The notes under the pieces were generated by a model. That model had not been told where the DNA came from and made no database searches. It was given only the letters and a program-made list of their open reading frames with translations. A program made the translations under genes and the position numbers. Of a DNA stretch of 64,000 nucleotides, positions 7,953-16,645 are shown one piece after another (position 1 is the first letter of the stretch; each line of letters opens with the position of its first letter). This DNA comes from JAYWXI01 sp036016955 (GTDB taxonomy: Bacteria > Bacteroidota > Bacteroidia > Flavobacteriales > Weeksellaceae): contig NZ_JAYWXI010000002.1 of assembly GCF_036016955.1 (NCBI RefSeq), positions 62,001 to 126,000 on the forward strand, written 5' to 3'.

Positions 7953-9194
7953 ATGCTTTACTATCTTTATCAATACCTTACTTCTCAAGGCATCGACATA
8001 CCGGGGCTCAATCTTTTGAGGTACATTTCTTTCAGGGCAGCCATCGCCGTGCTTATGTCGCTGACCATCGCCCTTGTGTACGGAAAAAAAATCATCAATT
8101 TGCTTCGTCGCAGGCAAATGGGTGAACTGGTTCGGGATTTGGGCTTGGACGGGCAGAAACAAAAAGAAGGCACCCCTACCATGGGAGGACTGATTATCAT
8201 TTTGGCCACTCTTATTCCCGTACTGCTTTTTACTCAGGTATTCAATGTGTATATCCTTCTGCTCATCATTTCGGTGGTATGGATGGGAGCCATCGGCTTT
8301 ATTGACGATTATCTAAAAAAAATAAAGAAAAACAAAGACGGATTAAGCGGAAAGTTTAAAGTTATCGGTCAAGTCGGTTTAGGACTTATCGTGGGAGTTA
8401 CAATGTTTTTTCACTCCGATATTGTGGTTAAAAGAAAGTATGCGGACGCCAATGTGGTAAACCGAAACAACGTGGAGCAAAACTTCATGCCGACGGAAAA
8501 ATCAACAGTTTCGACCGTTCCCTTCGTAAAAAACAACGAATTCGATTACGGCGGTTTGTTGTTTTGGATGGAAGACGTCCAAGCCGAAGAATGGGCCTGG
8601 TTGGTTTTTATCCCTATTGTTATTTTCATTGTAACGGCCGTTTCTAACGGTGCGAATATCACCGACGGTATCGATGGCCTTGCCGCCGGAACCAGTGCCG
8701 TTATCCTATTGACGCTTGCTTTCTTTGCCTACGTTTCCGGTAATATGATTTTTGCGGACTACCTCAACATCATGTTCCTTCCCAATATGGGAGAAACCAC
8801 CATTTTTGCCGTCGCAATGGTGGGAGCCGTTATCGGTTTCTTTTGGTACAACACCTACCCTGCCCAAGTTTTCATGGGGGATACGGGGAGTTTGATGTTG
8901 GGAGGCGTTATTGCCGTATTGGCGATTATCCTTCGTAAAGAATTATTAATCCCTCTGCTTTGCGGTATTTTCCTGATCGAAAACATTTCGGTCATGCTTC
9001 AGGTGGCGGTTTTTAAATACCGGAAAAAACGGTTCGGTCTCGAATACGCCCAAACCCACAGGCTTTTCAAGATGTCGCCGCTTCATCACCACTACCAAAA
9101 AAGCGGTTACCACGAAAGTAAAATTGTAAATCGGATGATCATTATCGGAGTCATGCTGGCCATCGTTTGTCTGATCACCTTGAAAATAAGATAG
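7953..9194 (+). CDS. mraY: Phospho-MurNAc-pentapeptide translocase MraY
   Basis: 413 residues, slightly longer than the usual 360, as in other Bacteroidota, because of an insertion at about residues 155-200. MraY moves phospho-MurNAc-pentapeptide onto undecaprenyl phosphate, giving lipid I. About ten membrane spans. Family motifs are present: 'GTPTMGGL' at about residues 73-80, 'FIDDYLK' at about 117-123, 'NITDGIDGLAAG' at about 236-247, 'FMGDTGSL' and the HHH-containing 'SPLHHHYQ' near the C-terminus. Sits between murE and murD in the expected dcw order. Confidence 0.97.
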   Translation: MLYYLYQYLTSQGIDIPGLNLLRYISFRAAIAVLMSLTIALVYGKKIINLLRRRQMGELVRDLGLDGQKQKEGTPTMGGLIIILATLIPVLLFTQVFNVYILLLIISVVWMGAIGFIDDYLKKIKKNKDGLSGKFKVIGQVGLGLIVGVTMFFHSDIVVKRKYADANVVNRNNVEQNFMPTEKSTVSTVPFVKNNEFDYGGLLFWMEDVQAEEWAWLVFIPIVIFIVTAVSNGANITDGIDGLAAGTSAVILLTLAFFAYVSGNMIFADYLNIMFLPNMGETTIFAVAMVGAVIGFFWYNTYPAQVFMGDTGSLMLGGVIAVLAIILRKELLIPLLCGIFLIENISVMLQVAVFKYRKKRFGLEYAQTHRLFKMSPLHHHYQKSGYHESKIVNRMIIIGVMLAIVCLITLKIR

Positions 9195-9227
9195 TTTAGA
9201 AGCCCATTCAAAAAAAAATAAAGAATT

Positions 9228-10562
9228 ATGAAAATCGTAGTTTTAGGAGGAGGAGAAAGCGGTGTAGGTGCTGCCTATTTGGCAAAAGCCAAAGGAATGG
9301 ACGTGTTTCTTTCCGACCGTGGGGCCATCCGTGAAAACTATAAAAATCAACTTATTGAGTACGGCATTGCTTTCGAAGAAGGTTGCCACAGCGAAGCTGA
9401 AATTCTTGAAGCCGATTGGGTGGTAAAAAGCCCGGGAATCCCAAAAAAAGCGGATATCATCCAAAAAATCCAAGCGAAAGGCATCCGTCTATCTTCGGAA
9501 ATCGAATTCGCTTCGGAATTTACCGAGGCTAAAATCATCGCCATTACGGGAAGCAACGGAAAGACGACCACGACTTCCCTGATTTACCATATTTTGAAAA
9601 ATGACGGGCTTAATGTCGGCTTGGGAGGCAACATCGGAAAAAGTTTCGCCAAACAAGTCGCCGATCATCATTACGATTACTATGTCCTGGAGGTTAGCTC
9701 ATTCCAACTGGATGACATTCAAAACTTTCGTCCGTACATTTCCTTGCTGCTTAACCTCAGCCAAGACCATTTGGATCAGTACAACTACGACTACGAAGCG
9801 TATGCTTTGGCTAAATTCCGAATTACCGAAAATCAGGAAAACGATAATTTCTTCATCTACAACAAAGACGACGAAATGAGCCGGCACCTTCTAAAACGAC
9901 TGTCTGTACGGGCTACCACCCTTCCTTTTTCCCTAAAGGAGCGTCCGGCACAAGGCGGGTACGCTGACGAAGAAAAAATCTTCGTCAAATTGAAAGAAGA
10001 ATTCTCAATGAAGATTGAAGACCTCTCTCTCATCGGCAAACACAATGTCGCCAACAGTCTTGCCGCTTCCATCGCTGGTAAAATACTCAACATCAGCAAC
10101 GAAAGCATAAGAAATTCCCTTATGACCTTTCAGGCGGTAGAACACCGTTTGGAAGAAGTGGCTCAGATTAACGGTGTGCGTTACATCAACGACAGTAAAG
10201 CCACCAACGTCAATGCCACCTATTATGCATTGGAAAGCATGACTACCCCCACGGTATGGATTGTCGGAGGTGTAGATAAAGGCAACGATTATTCGGAAAT
10301 TGAAAATTTGGTCAAGCGGAAAGTCAAAGCCATTGTCTGCTTAGGTTTGGATAATCAAAAAATCGTCGATTATTTCAAGGATAAGAAAGAACTCCTCTAT
10401 GAAGCTTCCAGCATGGAGGAAGCCGTAAGACAATGCAGCGATTTGGCCGAAACAGGCGACACGGTTTTGTTGTCTCCTTGTTGCGCAAGTTTCGACTTAT
10501 TCAAAAATTACGAAGACCGTGGAGAAAAATTCAAGGCGGAAGTAAACAAACTCAAGCCATAA
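9228..10562 (+). CDS. murD: UDP-N-acetylmuramoylalanine-D-glutamate ligase MurD
   Basis: 444 residues. It adds D-Glu to UDP-MurNAc-L-Ala. An N-terminal Rossmann domain opens with VVLGGGESGVGAAYLA; the ATP loop GSNGKTT is at residues 108-114; 'EVSSFQLD' and 'LNLSQDHLDQY' form the central-domain signature; the C-terminal domain has 'NDSKATN' and 'LLSPCCASFDLFKNYEDRG', a classic MurD ending. Preceded by a 33-bp gap after mraY. All expected motifs are intact. Confidence 0.96.
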   Translation: MKIVVLGGGESGVGAAYLAKAKGMDVFLSDRGAIRENYKNQLIEYGIAFEEGCHSEAEILEADWVVKSPGIPKKADIIQKIQAKGIRLSSEIEFASEFTEAKIIAITGSNGKTTTTSLIYHILKNDGLNVGLGGNIGKSFAKQVADHHYDYYVLEVSSFQLDDIQNFRPYISLLLNLSQDHLDQYNYDYEAYALAKFRITENQENDNFFIYNKDDEMSRHLLKRLSVRATTLPFSLKERPAQGGYADEEKIFVKLKEEFSMKIEDLSLIGKHNVANSLAASIAGKILNISNESIRNSLMTFQAVEHRLEEVAQINGVRYINDSKATNVNATYYALESMTTPTVWIVGGVDKGNDYSEIENLVKRKVKAIVCLGLDNQKIVDYFKDKKELLYEASSMEEAVRQCSDLAETGDTVLLSPCCASFDLFKNYEDRGEKFKAEVNKLKP

Positions 10563-10584
10563 ACCAAGGAAAGCCGGTGTAAAA

Positions 10585-11823
10585 ATGAACGAACAAAACA
10601 AAGAACATAAATTTGAATATCTAAAAGGAGATAACGTCCTATGGATCGCGATTATCACCATCTCGATATTTTCCATCTTTCCCGTCTATTCGGCGAGTTC
10701 CAATTTGGAGTACATCGTCAATACGGGAACCACCACCAGCCACCTGCTGAAACATTCTTTTTTTGTCATCATCGGTCTTACCGTCATGCGAAGCGTCAGC
10801 TTCATAAAATACCACGCCATCGGTAAACTAAGCAGTATTTTGCTTTTGGTTTGCATTGCTCTGTTGGTCTACACGGCTTTTACCGGCCAAACCATCGACG
10901 GAGCCAGCGCCTCACGATGGATGAAAATCCCCGGAACGCCCATTTCGTTCCAGCCCTCGACCTTTGCCTTCCTTACGCTGATCATTTATCTGTGTCGTTA
11001 TCTGCAAAAAACCATAAAAAAAAGGAAAACGCCATTGGAAAATATTTTTTTCATTTTTGTTCCTATTTTGGTGGTTTTTATGCTGGTGGCCAAAGATAAC
11101 GGATCTACGGCTCTGATGATCTTAATCGTGTCCATCATTGTTTTGGTCATCGGACAGTTGGATTGGCGGTATATTGCAGGTTTTATCTCCACCTCCTTGG
11201 TGGCAGGGGTTTTATTTATTTTAATTGCTCTTAACACCAACCTCATCGGAGGCAACAGGGTGCATACTTGGATGAGCCGGATGGAAACCTTTACGGCAGC
11301 GAAAACCAATGCCAGCGATATTGACAGCGAAGCCATGAAAACCAAAAACTATCAAGTCATGCAGGCCAAAGCGGCCATCGTTCACGGCGGGCTAAGCGGT
11401 CAAGGACCTGGGAAAAGTGCATTGAAGCAAATGCTTCCCCAATCGGCATCGGATTTTATTTTTGCCATTATCATCGAGGAGTACGGATTATTAGGGGCAG
11501 GGTTTCTTCTTTTTTTCTACCTTCTCATTCTTTACCGAACCATTATCATTGCTAATAAAATTCCTCACTTTTTCGGTTCTTTGCTGGTGCTTGCCATGGG
11601 AGTAATGATTTTTGTGCAATTGGCGGTCAATATAGCCGTAGCCGTTAATCTCATTCCCGTTACCGGGCAACCGCTTCCGTTGATTAGTTACGGGGGAACA
11701 TCTATGCTGGTTACCTACATCCAGTTGGGACTGATCCTAAGCGTGAGTTCCCAAATCCAGATCTATGACGAGGAAGGCATTGGTAAAAAACAAAGCATTG
11801 ATGAAATAAACGATATTGCCTAA
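10585..11823 (+). CDS. ftsW: Septal peptidoglycan glycosyltransferase FtsW
   Basis: 412 residues with about ten membrane spans (SEDS family). FtsW polymerises lipid II at the septum together with FtsI. Visible family features include 'GASASRWMKIP' with the substrate-region residues near residue 110, 'AKDNGSTALMI' at about 172-182, the long extracytoplasmic loop around 'MQAKAAIVHGGLSGQGPGKS' (about 259-278), 'SDFIFAIIIEEYG' and 'GQPLPLISYGGTSML'. The gene follows murD by 22 bp and precedes murG, the normal order. Confidence 0.95.
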   Translation: MNEQNKEHKFEYLKGDNVLWIAIITISIFSIFPVYSASSNLEYIVNTGTTTSHLLKHSFFVIIGLTVMRSVSFIKYHAIGKLSSILLLVCIALLVYTAFTGQTIDGASASRWMKIPGTPISFQPSTFAFLTLIIYLCRYLQKTIKKRKTPLENIFFIFVPILVVFMLVAKDNGSTALMILIVSIIVLVIGQLDWRYIAGFISTSLVAGVLFILIALNTNLIGGNRVHTWMSRMETFTAAKTNASDIDSEAMKTKNYQVMQAKAAIVHGGLSGQGPGKSALKQMLPQSASDFIFAIIIEEYGLLGAGFLLFFYLLILYRTIIIANKIPHFFGSLLVLAMGVMIFVQLAVNIAVAVNLIPVTGQPLPLISYGGTSMLVTYIQLGLILSVSSQIQIYDEEGIGKKQSIDEINDIA

Positions 11824-11837
11824 AAAAACACAAAAAG

Positions 11838-12983
11838 ATGAATAAAAAACTTAAAGTTTTGATGAGCGGCGGCGGTACGGGAGGGCATATCTTTCCGGCC
11901 ATTGCCATTGCCGACGAAATCCGCAGACGGTTTCCCGATGCAGAATTTTTATTCATCGGAGCCAACGGAAAAATGGAAATGGAAAAAGTGCCGCAATCGG
12001 GATACCCCATTGAAGGTTTGTCGATTTCCGGATTTGACCGGGGCAGGCTTTTGGCAAACCTCAAGTTGCCTTTCAAACTGATTGGCAGCTTGCGCAGAGC
12101 CCAAAAACTTATCAAGGCTTTCAAGCCTGATTTTGCCGTCGGAACCGGAGGCTTTGCCAGCGGACCCGCTTTGTATGCAGCAGCGCAATTGGGGGTTCCT
12201 ACCTTCATACAAGAGCAAAACGCTCATGCCGGCATGACCAATAAAATTTTGGGTCGAAAAGCCAAAGCGGTATTTACGGCTTATCCCGATGTAGCCGGGT
12301 TCGAAAAAACAAAGATAAAATTCTTGGGGAATCCCATACGGCAAGCCATGATTGAAGGACGACAAGAAACCGCATCTGCCAAAGCACAACTCGGACTTAA
12401 CCGAGACAAACTCACCATCCTTTCGGTGGGAGGTTCATTGGGATCCAGAACGCTTAACAACAGCTGGAAAGAAAACATCGACCGTCTCATTGCGAAAGAC
12501 TACCAACTGATTTGGCAAACCGGAAAAAACGATTACGAAGAAATCACCACCCAATGGGCTAAACAACGAGCCGAACCTCTTCCGGAAACCATACAAATTA
12601 AGGAATTCATCGCGGATATGCCGTTGTACTATTCCGCCGCGGATCTCATCGTCTCCCGGGCAGGGGCCATTGCCATTTCGGAGCTTGCCGTAGCACAAAA
12701 GCCGGTGATTTTGGTTCCGTTTCCTTTCGCGGCCGAAGACCATCAGAGTGTCAATGCCCAAAGGCTGGTGGAGCGGAATGCCGCCAAAATGGTAAAAGAC
12801 CACGAAATGAAAGACCGTTTTTGGGAAGTTCTTTCGGAGTTGGGTCTTCGTCCTGAACTACGGGAGGAAATGTCGCAAAACATCGCTTTTTTTGCCAAAC
12901 CCGAAGCGGCCAAACACATCGTTGACGAACTGTTAAAAACGATAGGAATCCCATCCGATAATATAAAAACGAATCTGAAATGA
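11838..12983 (+). CDS. murG: UDP-GlcNAc:lipid I N-acetylglucosaminyltransferase MurG
   Basis: 381 residues. It turns lipid I into lipid II on the inner face of the membrane. N-terminal GT-B Rossmann motif GGGTGGH at residues 11-17, then 'VGTGGFASGPALYAA', 'QEQNAHAGMTNKIL', the UDP-GlcNAc site 'SVGGSLGSRTLN' and the C-terminal 'VSRAGAIAISEL' with 'ILVPFPFAAEDHQ' containing the family Gln. The end overlaps the murC start by four bases (ATGA at 12980-12983), implying translational coupling. Confidence 0.96.
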   Translation: MNKKLKVLMSGGGTGGHIFPAIAIADEIRRRFPDAEFLFIGANGKMEMEKVPQSGYPIEGLSISGFDRGRLLANLKLPFKLIGSLRRAQKLIKAFKPDFAVGTGGFASGPALYAAAQLGVPTFIQEQNAHAGMTNKILGRKAKAVFTAYPDVAGFEKTKIKFLGNPIRQAMIEGRQETASAKAQLGLNRDKLTILSVGGSLGSRTLNNSWKENIDRLIAKDYQLIWQTGKNDYEEITTQWAKQRAEPLPETIQIKEFIADMPLYYSAADLIVSRAGAIAISELAVAQKPVILVPFPFAAEDHQSVNAQRLVERNAAKMVKDHEMKDRFWEVLSELGLRPELREEMSQNIAFFAKPEAAKHIVDELLKTIGIPSDNIKTNLK

Positions 12984-14341
12984 ATAACATAACCACTTAC
13001 AAAAGCTTTTTCTTCGTAGGCATCGGCGGCATTGGAATGAGTGCTTTGGCTCGATACTTTCATGCTTCCGGCAAAAAAGTTTCCGGTTATGATAAAACGC
13101 CGACCAAACTCACGCAAGCCCTGCAAAGCGAAGGGATTGAAATTACTTTTGAAGACCGTATTGATGAGCGTATTTCCCGTCTATCCGCCGAGGACACTTT
13201 GGTGGTTTACACCCCAGCCATCAAAACGCTCTCGCTTTTGGACTATTTCCATCAAAACGGATTTACCGTCCTTAAACGGGCTAAAGTGCTCGGTTTGATT
13301 ACAGAAAATACCGTTTGTTTGGCTATTGCGGGAACGCACGGAAAAACCACAACCTCCACATTGGTTGCCCACCTCTGCAAAGAAGCCGACCTTCCTTTTT
13401 CTTGTTTTTTAGGAGGACTGTCGGAGAACTTCAAATCCAATTTTCTCTATAACGGAGAACACTATTCCGTTCTGGAGGCTGATGAATACGACCGTAGTTT
13501 TCTTAATCTTTCTCCCGACTGGGCCATCATCACGTCTAACGATGCCGACCATTTGGACATCTATGGTGATGTAGCCACTATCAAAGAAGGCTTTAACGAA
13601 TTTGCAGGTTTGGTTAATGACGACCGCCAGATTTTCGTGAGAAAAGGCATCGACATCGGACGCCCTTGCAAAACCTACGCCGTCAATGAGAAAGCCGACT
13701 ATTTTTCGGACAATATCCGCATGGAAGGCGATACCATACGGTTTGATTTTCATGATTCTTCGGAAAACGAACCCATTGGCTTCCAATGGGAAATTCCCGG
13801 CATCCATAACGTGGAAAATGCCACGGCTGCCATTGCTTTGCTTCATAATTTAGGTGTGGATTACAACCGTCTAAAAGAAGGTATAGCCTCTTTCAAGGGC
13901 ATTAAAAGACGGTACACGAAGCACCGTTTCCGTAGCGGTAAGATTTATATCGACGACTACGCCCATCACCCGACCGAACTGGACGCCGTCATCGGATCGA
14001 TTAGGACATTTTATCCCGACCGAAAGCTCCTTGTGGCTTTCCAGCCCCATTTGTTCAGCCGGACAAGGGATTTTGCTCAAGGATTTGCCCAAAGCTTGGA
14101 AAAAGCAGACCATCTTATTTTGTTGAATATTTACCCTGCAAGAGAACTTCAAGAGCATTTCCCCGAGGTAACCTCCGAATGGCTGTCGGAAAAAATAAAT
14201 CTCGAAAACAAAACCGTATGCTCTTTGGAGCAGGCTTTAGAACAGATTAAAAACCAAACCTTCGACATTCTCCTCACCGTAGGAGCCGGGAATATAGACA
14301 CTCTCTACGACCCGATTAAGGCTTGGCTTGAAAACGAATAA
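12980..14341 (+). CDS. murC: UDP-N-acetylmuramate-L-alanine ligase MurC
   Basis: 453 residues. It attaches L-Ala to UDP-MurNAc, the first stem-peptide step. N-terminal 'FVGIGGIGMSALA', ATP loop GTHGKTT at residues 118-124, 'EADEYDRSFL', 'NDADHLDIYG', and the C-terminal 'IDDYAHHPTELDAV' and 'FQPHLFSRT'. These are the canonical MurC residues; compare the diverged second ligase at 62440-63816. In the dcw order between murG and ftsQ. Confidence 0.96.
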   Translation: MNNITTYKSFFFVGIGGIGMSALARYFHASGKKVSGYDKTPTKLTQALQSEGIEITFEDRIDERISRLSAEDTLVVYTPAIKTLSLLDYFHQNGFTVLKRAKVLGLITENTVCLAIAGTHGKTTTSTLVAHLCKEADLPFSCFLGGLSENFKSNFLYNGEHYSVLEADEYDRSFLNLSPDWAIITSNDADHLDIYGDVATIKEGFNEFAGLVNDDRQIFVRKGIDIGRPCKTYAVNEKADYFSDNIRMEGDTIRFDFHDSSENEPIGFQWEIPGIHNVENATAAIALLHNLGVDYNRLKEGIASFKGIKRRYTKHRFRSGKIYIDDYAHHPTELDAVIGSIRTFYPDRKLLVAFQPHLFSRTRDFAQGFAQSLEKADHLILLNIYPARELQEHFPEVTSEWLSEKINLENKTVCSLEQALEQIKNQTFDILLTVGAGNIDTLYDPIKAWLENE

Positions 14342-14366
14342 AAATGCAATAGGAACGATCTTTCAG

Positions 14367-15200
14367 ATGAAGAACAAGTGGAGAATACTTAAAATACTGA
14401 TAACGCTAATCCTTTTCGGGTTTTTGTTGAATTTTTCGTTAAAACGATTCAGCAATAGCCGAATGGATAAAATCTCCGTACGGATGATTGACCCCGAAAA
14501 CGAGGAAAAGGTCTACTTTATTGACGAAAAAAACGTTATCGATTTTGTTAAAAAAGCCAATCCGTCCGGACGCATTGGCGACATCGATATTCCCAATCTG
14601 GAAAGAGAAATCCATCGTTTTCCTTCGGTAGACAGCGCCAATGTTTTTCTTAATCTCAATGGCGATCTTAATATCAACATCGTTCAACGGATTCCCGCTT
14701 TTCGATTGCACAAAAACGGAGAAAATTTCTACGTTGACACCAAAGGCGAAGAATTCCCCATCTCCAAAATCTATTCCCATCCGGTTATGCTGGTTTCGGG
14801 AGAGATTCCCAGAGACGAATACCTCCCTTTGATCGAATTGGTCAACCGAATCAAGAAAGACGATTTTTACAAAAATTATTTCATCGGTATTTCCAAAGAA
14901 AAAGGAAGCTATCATCTGCTTACCAACGACGGTCATTTCAAGGTGGAAATCGGAAAATTGGAAAAAATAGATTTTAAGCTCAAAGGATTCAAAGAGTTCG
15001 TCAAACGCTTTTTGGCTTATCAAAACCCCGAGAAATACAACAAAATCTCCGTGCGGTTCGATAACCAAATCGTTACCACACTCAATCCTCACTACAAGGC
15101 CAACGACAGCATCCTTTCTTCAAGGAAAAAAGACTTGGAGAAAAATAAGGAAACCCTCGAGGCCCAAGCGGTTTCCACTCCACCAAAAACGGAACGATAA
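14367..15200 (+). CDS. ftsQ: Cell division protein FtsQ/DivIB
   Basis: 277 residues from ATG 14367. A short basic tail and one membrane span (about residues 7-24, LKILITLILFGFLLNFSL) are followed by a periplasmic part with a POTRA-like start ('VYFIDEKNVIDFV') and an FtsQ beta domain. FtsQ forms the FtsQBL complex that controls septal synthesis. An earlier in-frame TTG at 14328 overlaps murC, but the ATG gives the N-terminus expected of flavobacterial FtsQ. The family is weakly conserved; position between murC and ftsA supports the call. Confidence 0.9.
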   Translation: MKNKWRILKILITLILFGFLLNFSLKRFSNSRMDKISVRMIDPENEEKVYFIDEKNVIDFVKKANPSGRIGDIDIPNLEREIHRFPSVDSANVFLNLNGDLNINIVQRIPAFRLHKNGENFYVDTKGEEFPISKIYSHPVMLVSGEIPRDEYLPLIELVNRIKKDDFYKNYFIGISKEKGSYHLLTNDGHFKVEIGKLEKIDFKLKGFKEFVKRFLAYQNPEKYNKISVRFDNQIVTTLNPHYKANDSILSSRKKDLEKNKETLEAQAVSTPPKTER

Positions 15201-15253
15201 CGAATAAACGAAAAAAAATAATTATATTTAAATAACAATCAAATCAAAATAAA

Positions 15254-16630
15254 ATGCAAAATCAAGAGTATTCAGTAGGACTGGACATCGGGACAACCAA
15301 AATTGTCGCCATTGTCGGCCGCCGTAATTCTCATGGTAAAATTGATGTGATGGGGGTAGGGAGAGCCAAAAGTCTTGGCGTTCACAAAGGGATTGTCAAT
15401 AACATCGCCCAAACCATCACCTCCATAAAGACAGCCGTAGAGGAAGCCCAAAAAAGTGCAGGGGTTCCTATACGGAAAGTTACCGTGGGGATAGCGGGCA
15501 AGCATATCCGGTCGTTGCAACATTCCGACTACATCATGCGGAACAATCCCGACCAATACATCACCGAGGAAGACATCGAATTGTTAAAAGACCAAGTGAA
15601 AAAGCTGGTAATGCTTCCCGGAGAAGAGATTATACACGTTTTGCCTCAGGAATACAAAGTGGATTCTGAAGGCGAAATACAAGAACCTAAAGGCATGCAC
15701 GGCAAAAGGCTGGAGGCCAATTTTCACGTGGTGGTGGGTCAGATGGCCAGTATTCGCAACATTGCCCGATGCGTTCGGGAGGCCGGTCTTGAAATGGAGG
15801 CCCTCACTCTTGAGCCCTTAGCGTCATCCGAAGCTGTTCTTACCAAAGAAGAGAAAGAAGCCGGCGTGGCTATCGTAGACATCGGAGGCGGTACGACCGA
15901 CATTGCCATCTTCAAGGACAATATCATCCGTCATACCTGCGTCATTCCTTATGGCGGAGGGATTATTACCGAGGACATCAAAGAAGGGTGCTCCATTATC
16001 GAAAAACACGCCGAACAACTTAAGGTAAAATTTGGTTCGGCAGTGCCCGAAATGGAAAAAGACAGTGCCTTTGTAACCATCCCCGGCCTTCACAACCGGC
16101 CGGATAAAGAGATTTCCGTTAAAATGCTTGCTCAGATTATCAATGCCCGGATAGAGGAAATTCTCGACATGGTCAATACGGAATTAAAAGCCTACGGTGC
16201 TTTCGAGCAAAAAAAGAAACTCATTGCGGGCATGGTGCTTACCGGAGGAGGTTCCAACCTGAAGCATATTCGTCAATTGGCCAATTATCATACCGGTTTC
16301 GACAGCCGTTTGGGGTACGCCAATGAATACGTCTCCAACGACAAAAACCAGTTTCTGAAAGGCCCCGAATACGCGACATCCATAGGGCTTTTGATGGAAA
16401 GTTTGAAAATCAGGGACAAGAAACCGCTGGCTGAAGAACCCAAACCGATCGAAACACCAACCAATACCGCCGACGAACAACCTTTGGTGGAGAAGACACA
16501 AGAGGACACGATTGAGAATCGCGTTTCGGTATCGGAAGAAGCCAACAAGCCAAAGAACAAGCTGACCCTTGGCCAAAAAATTATGGAAAGCTTAAAGAAA
16601 TTTTTTGAAGAATCAGAAGAAGAAAACTAA
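15254..16630 (+). CDS. ftsA: Cell division protein FtsA
   Basis: 458 residues. An actin-like ATPase that tethers FtsZ to the membrane. N-terminal phosphate-binding 'VGLDIGTTKIVAIVG', the central 'VDIGGGTTDIAIF' and the 'GMVLTGGGSNL' adenosine motif are all present. After a low-complexity linker (about 390-435) the C-terminus ends in an amphipathic helix (GQKIMESLKKFFEE) that should bind the membrane. The 53-bp gap before it is AT-rich with a near promoter match (TATATTTA), so a weak internal promoter for ftsA-ftsZ is possible. Confidence 0.96.
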   Translation: MQNQEYSVGLDIGTTKIVAIVGRRNSHGKIDVMGVGRAKSLGVHKGIVNNIAQTITSIKTAVEEAQKSAGVPIRKVTVGIAGKHIRSLQHSDYIMRNNPDQYITEEDIELLKDQVKKLVMLPGEEIIHVLPQEYKVDSEGEIQEPKGMHGKRLEANFHVVVGQMASIRNIARCVREAGLEMEALTLEPLASSEAVLTKEEKEAGVAIVDIGGGTTDIAIFKDNIIRHTCVIPYGGGIITEDIKEGCSIIEKHAEQLKVKFGSAVPEMEKDSAFVTIPGLHNRPDKEISVKMLAQIINARIEEILDMVNTELKAYGAFEQKKKLIAGMVLTGGGSNLKHIRQLANYHTGFDSRLGYANEYVSNDKNQFLKGPEYATSIGLLMESLKIRDKKPLAEEPKPIETPTNTADEQPLVEKTQEDTIENRVSVSEEANKPKNKLTLGQKIMESLKKFFEESEEEN

Positions 16631-16645
16631 AAAAATACAATAGAT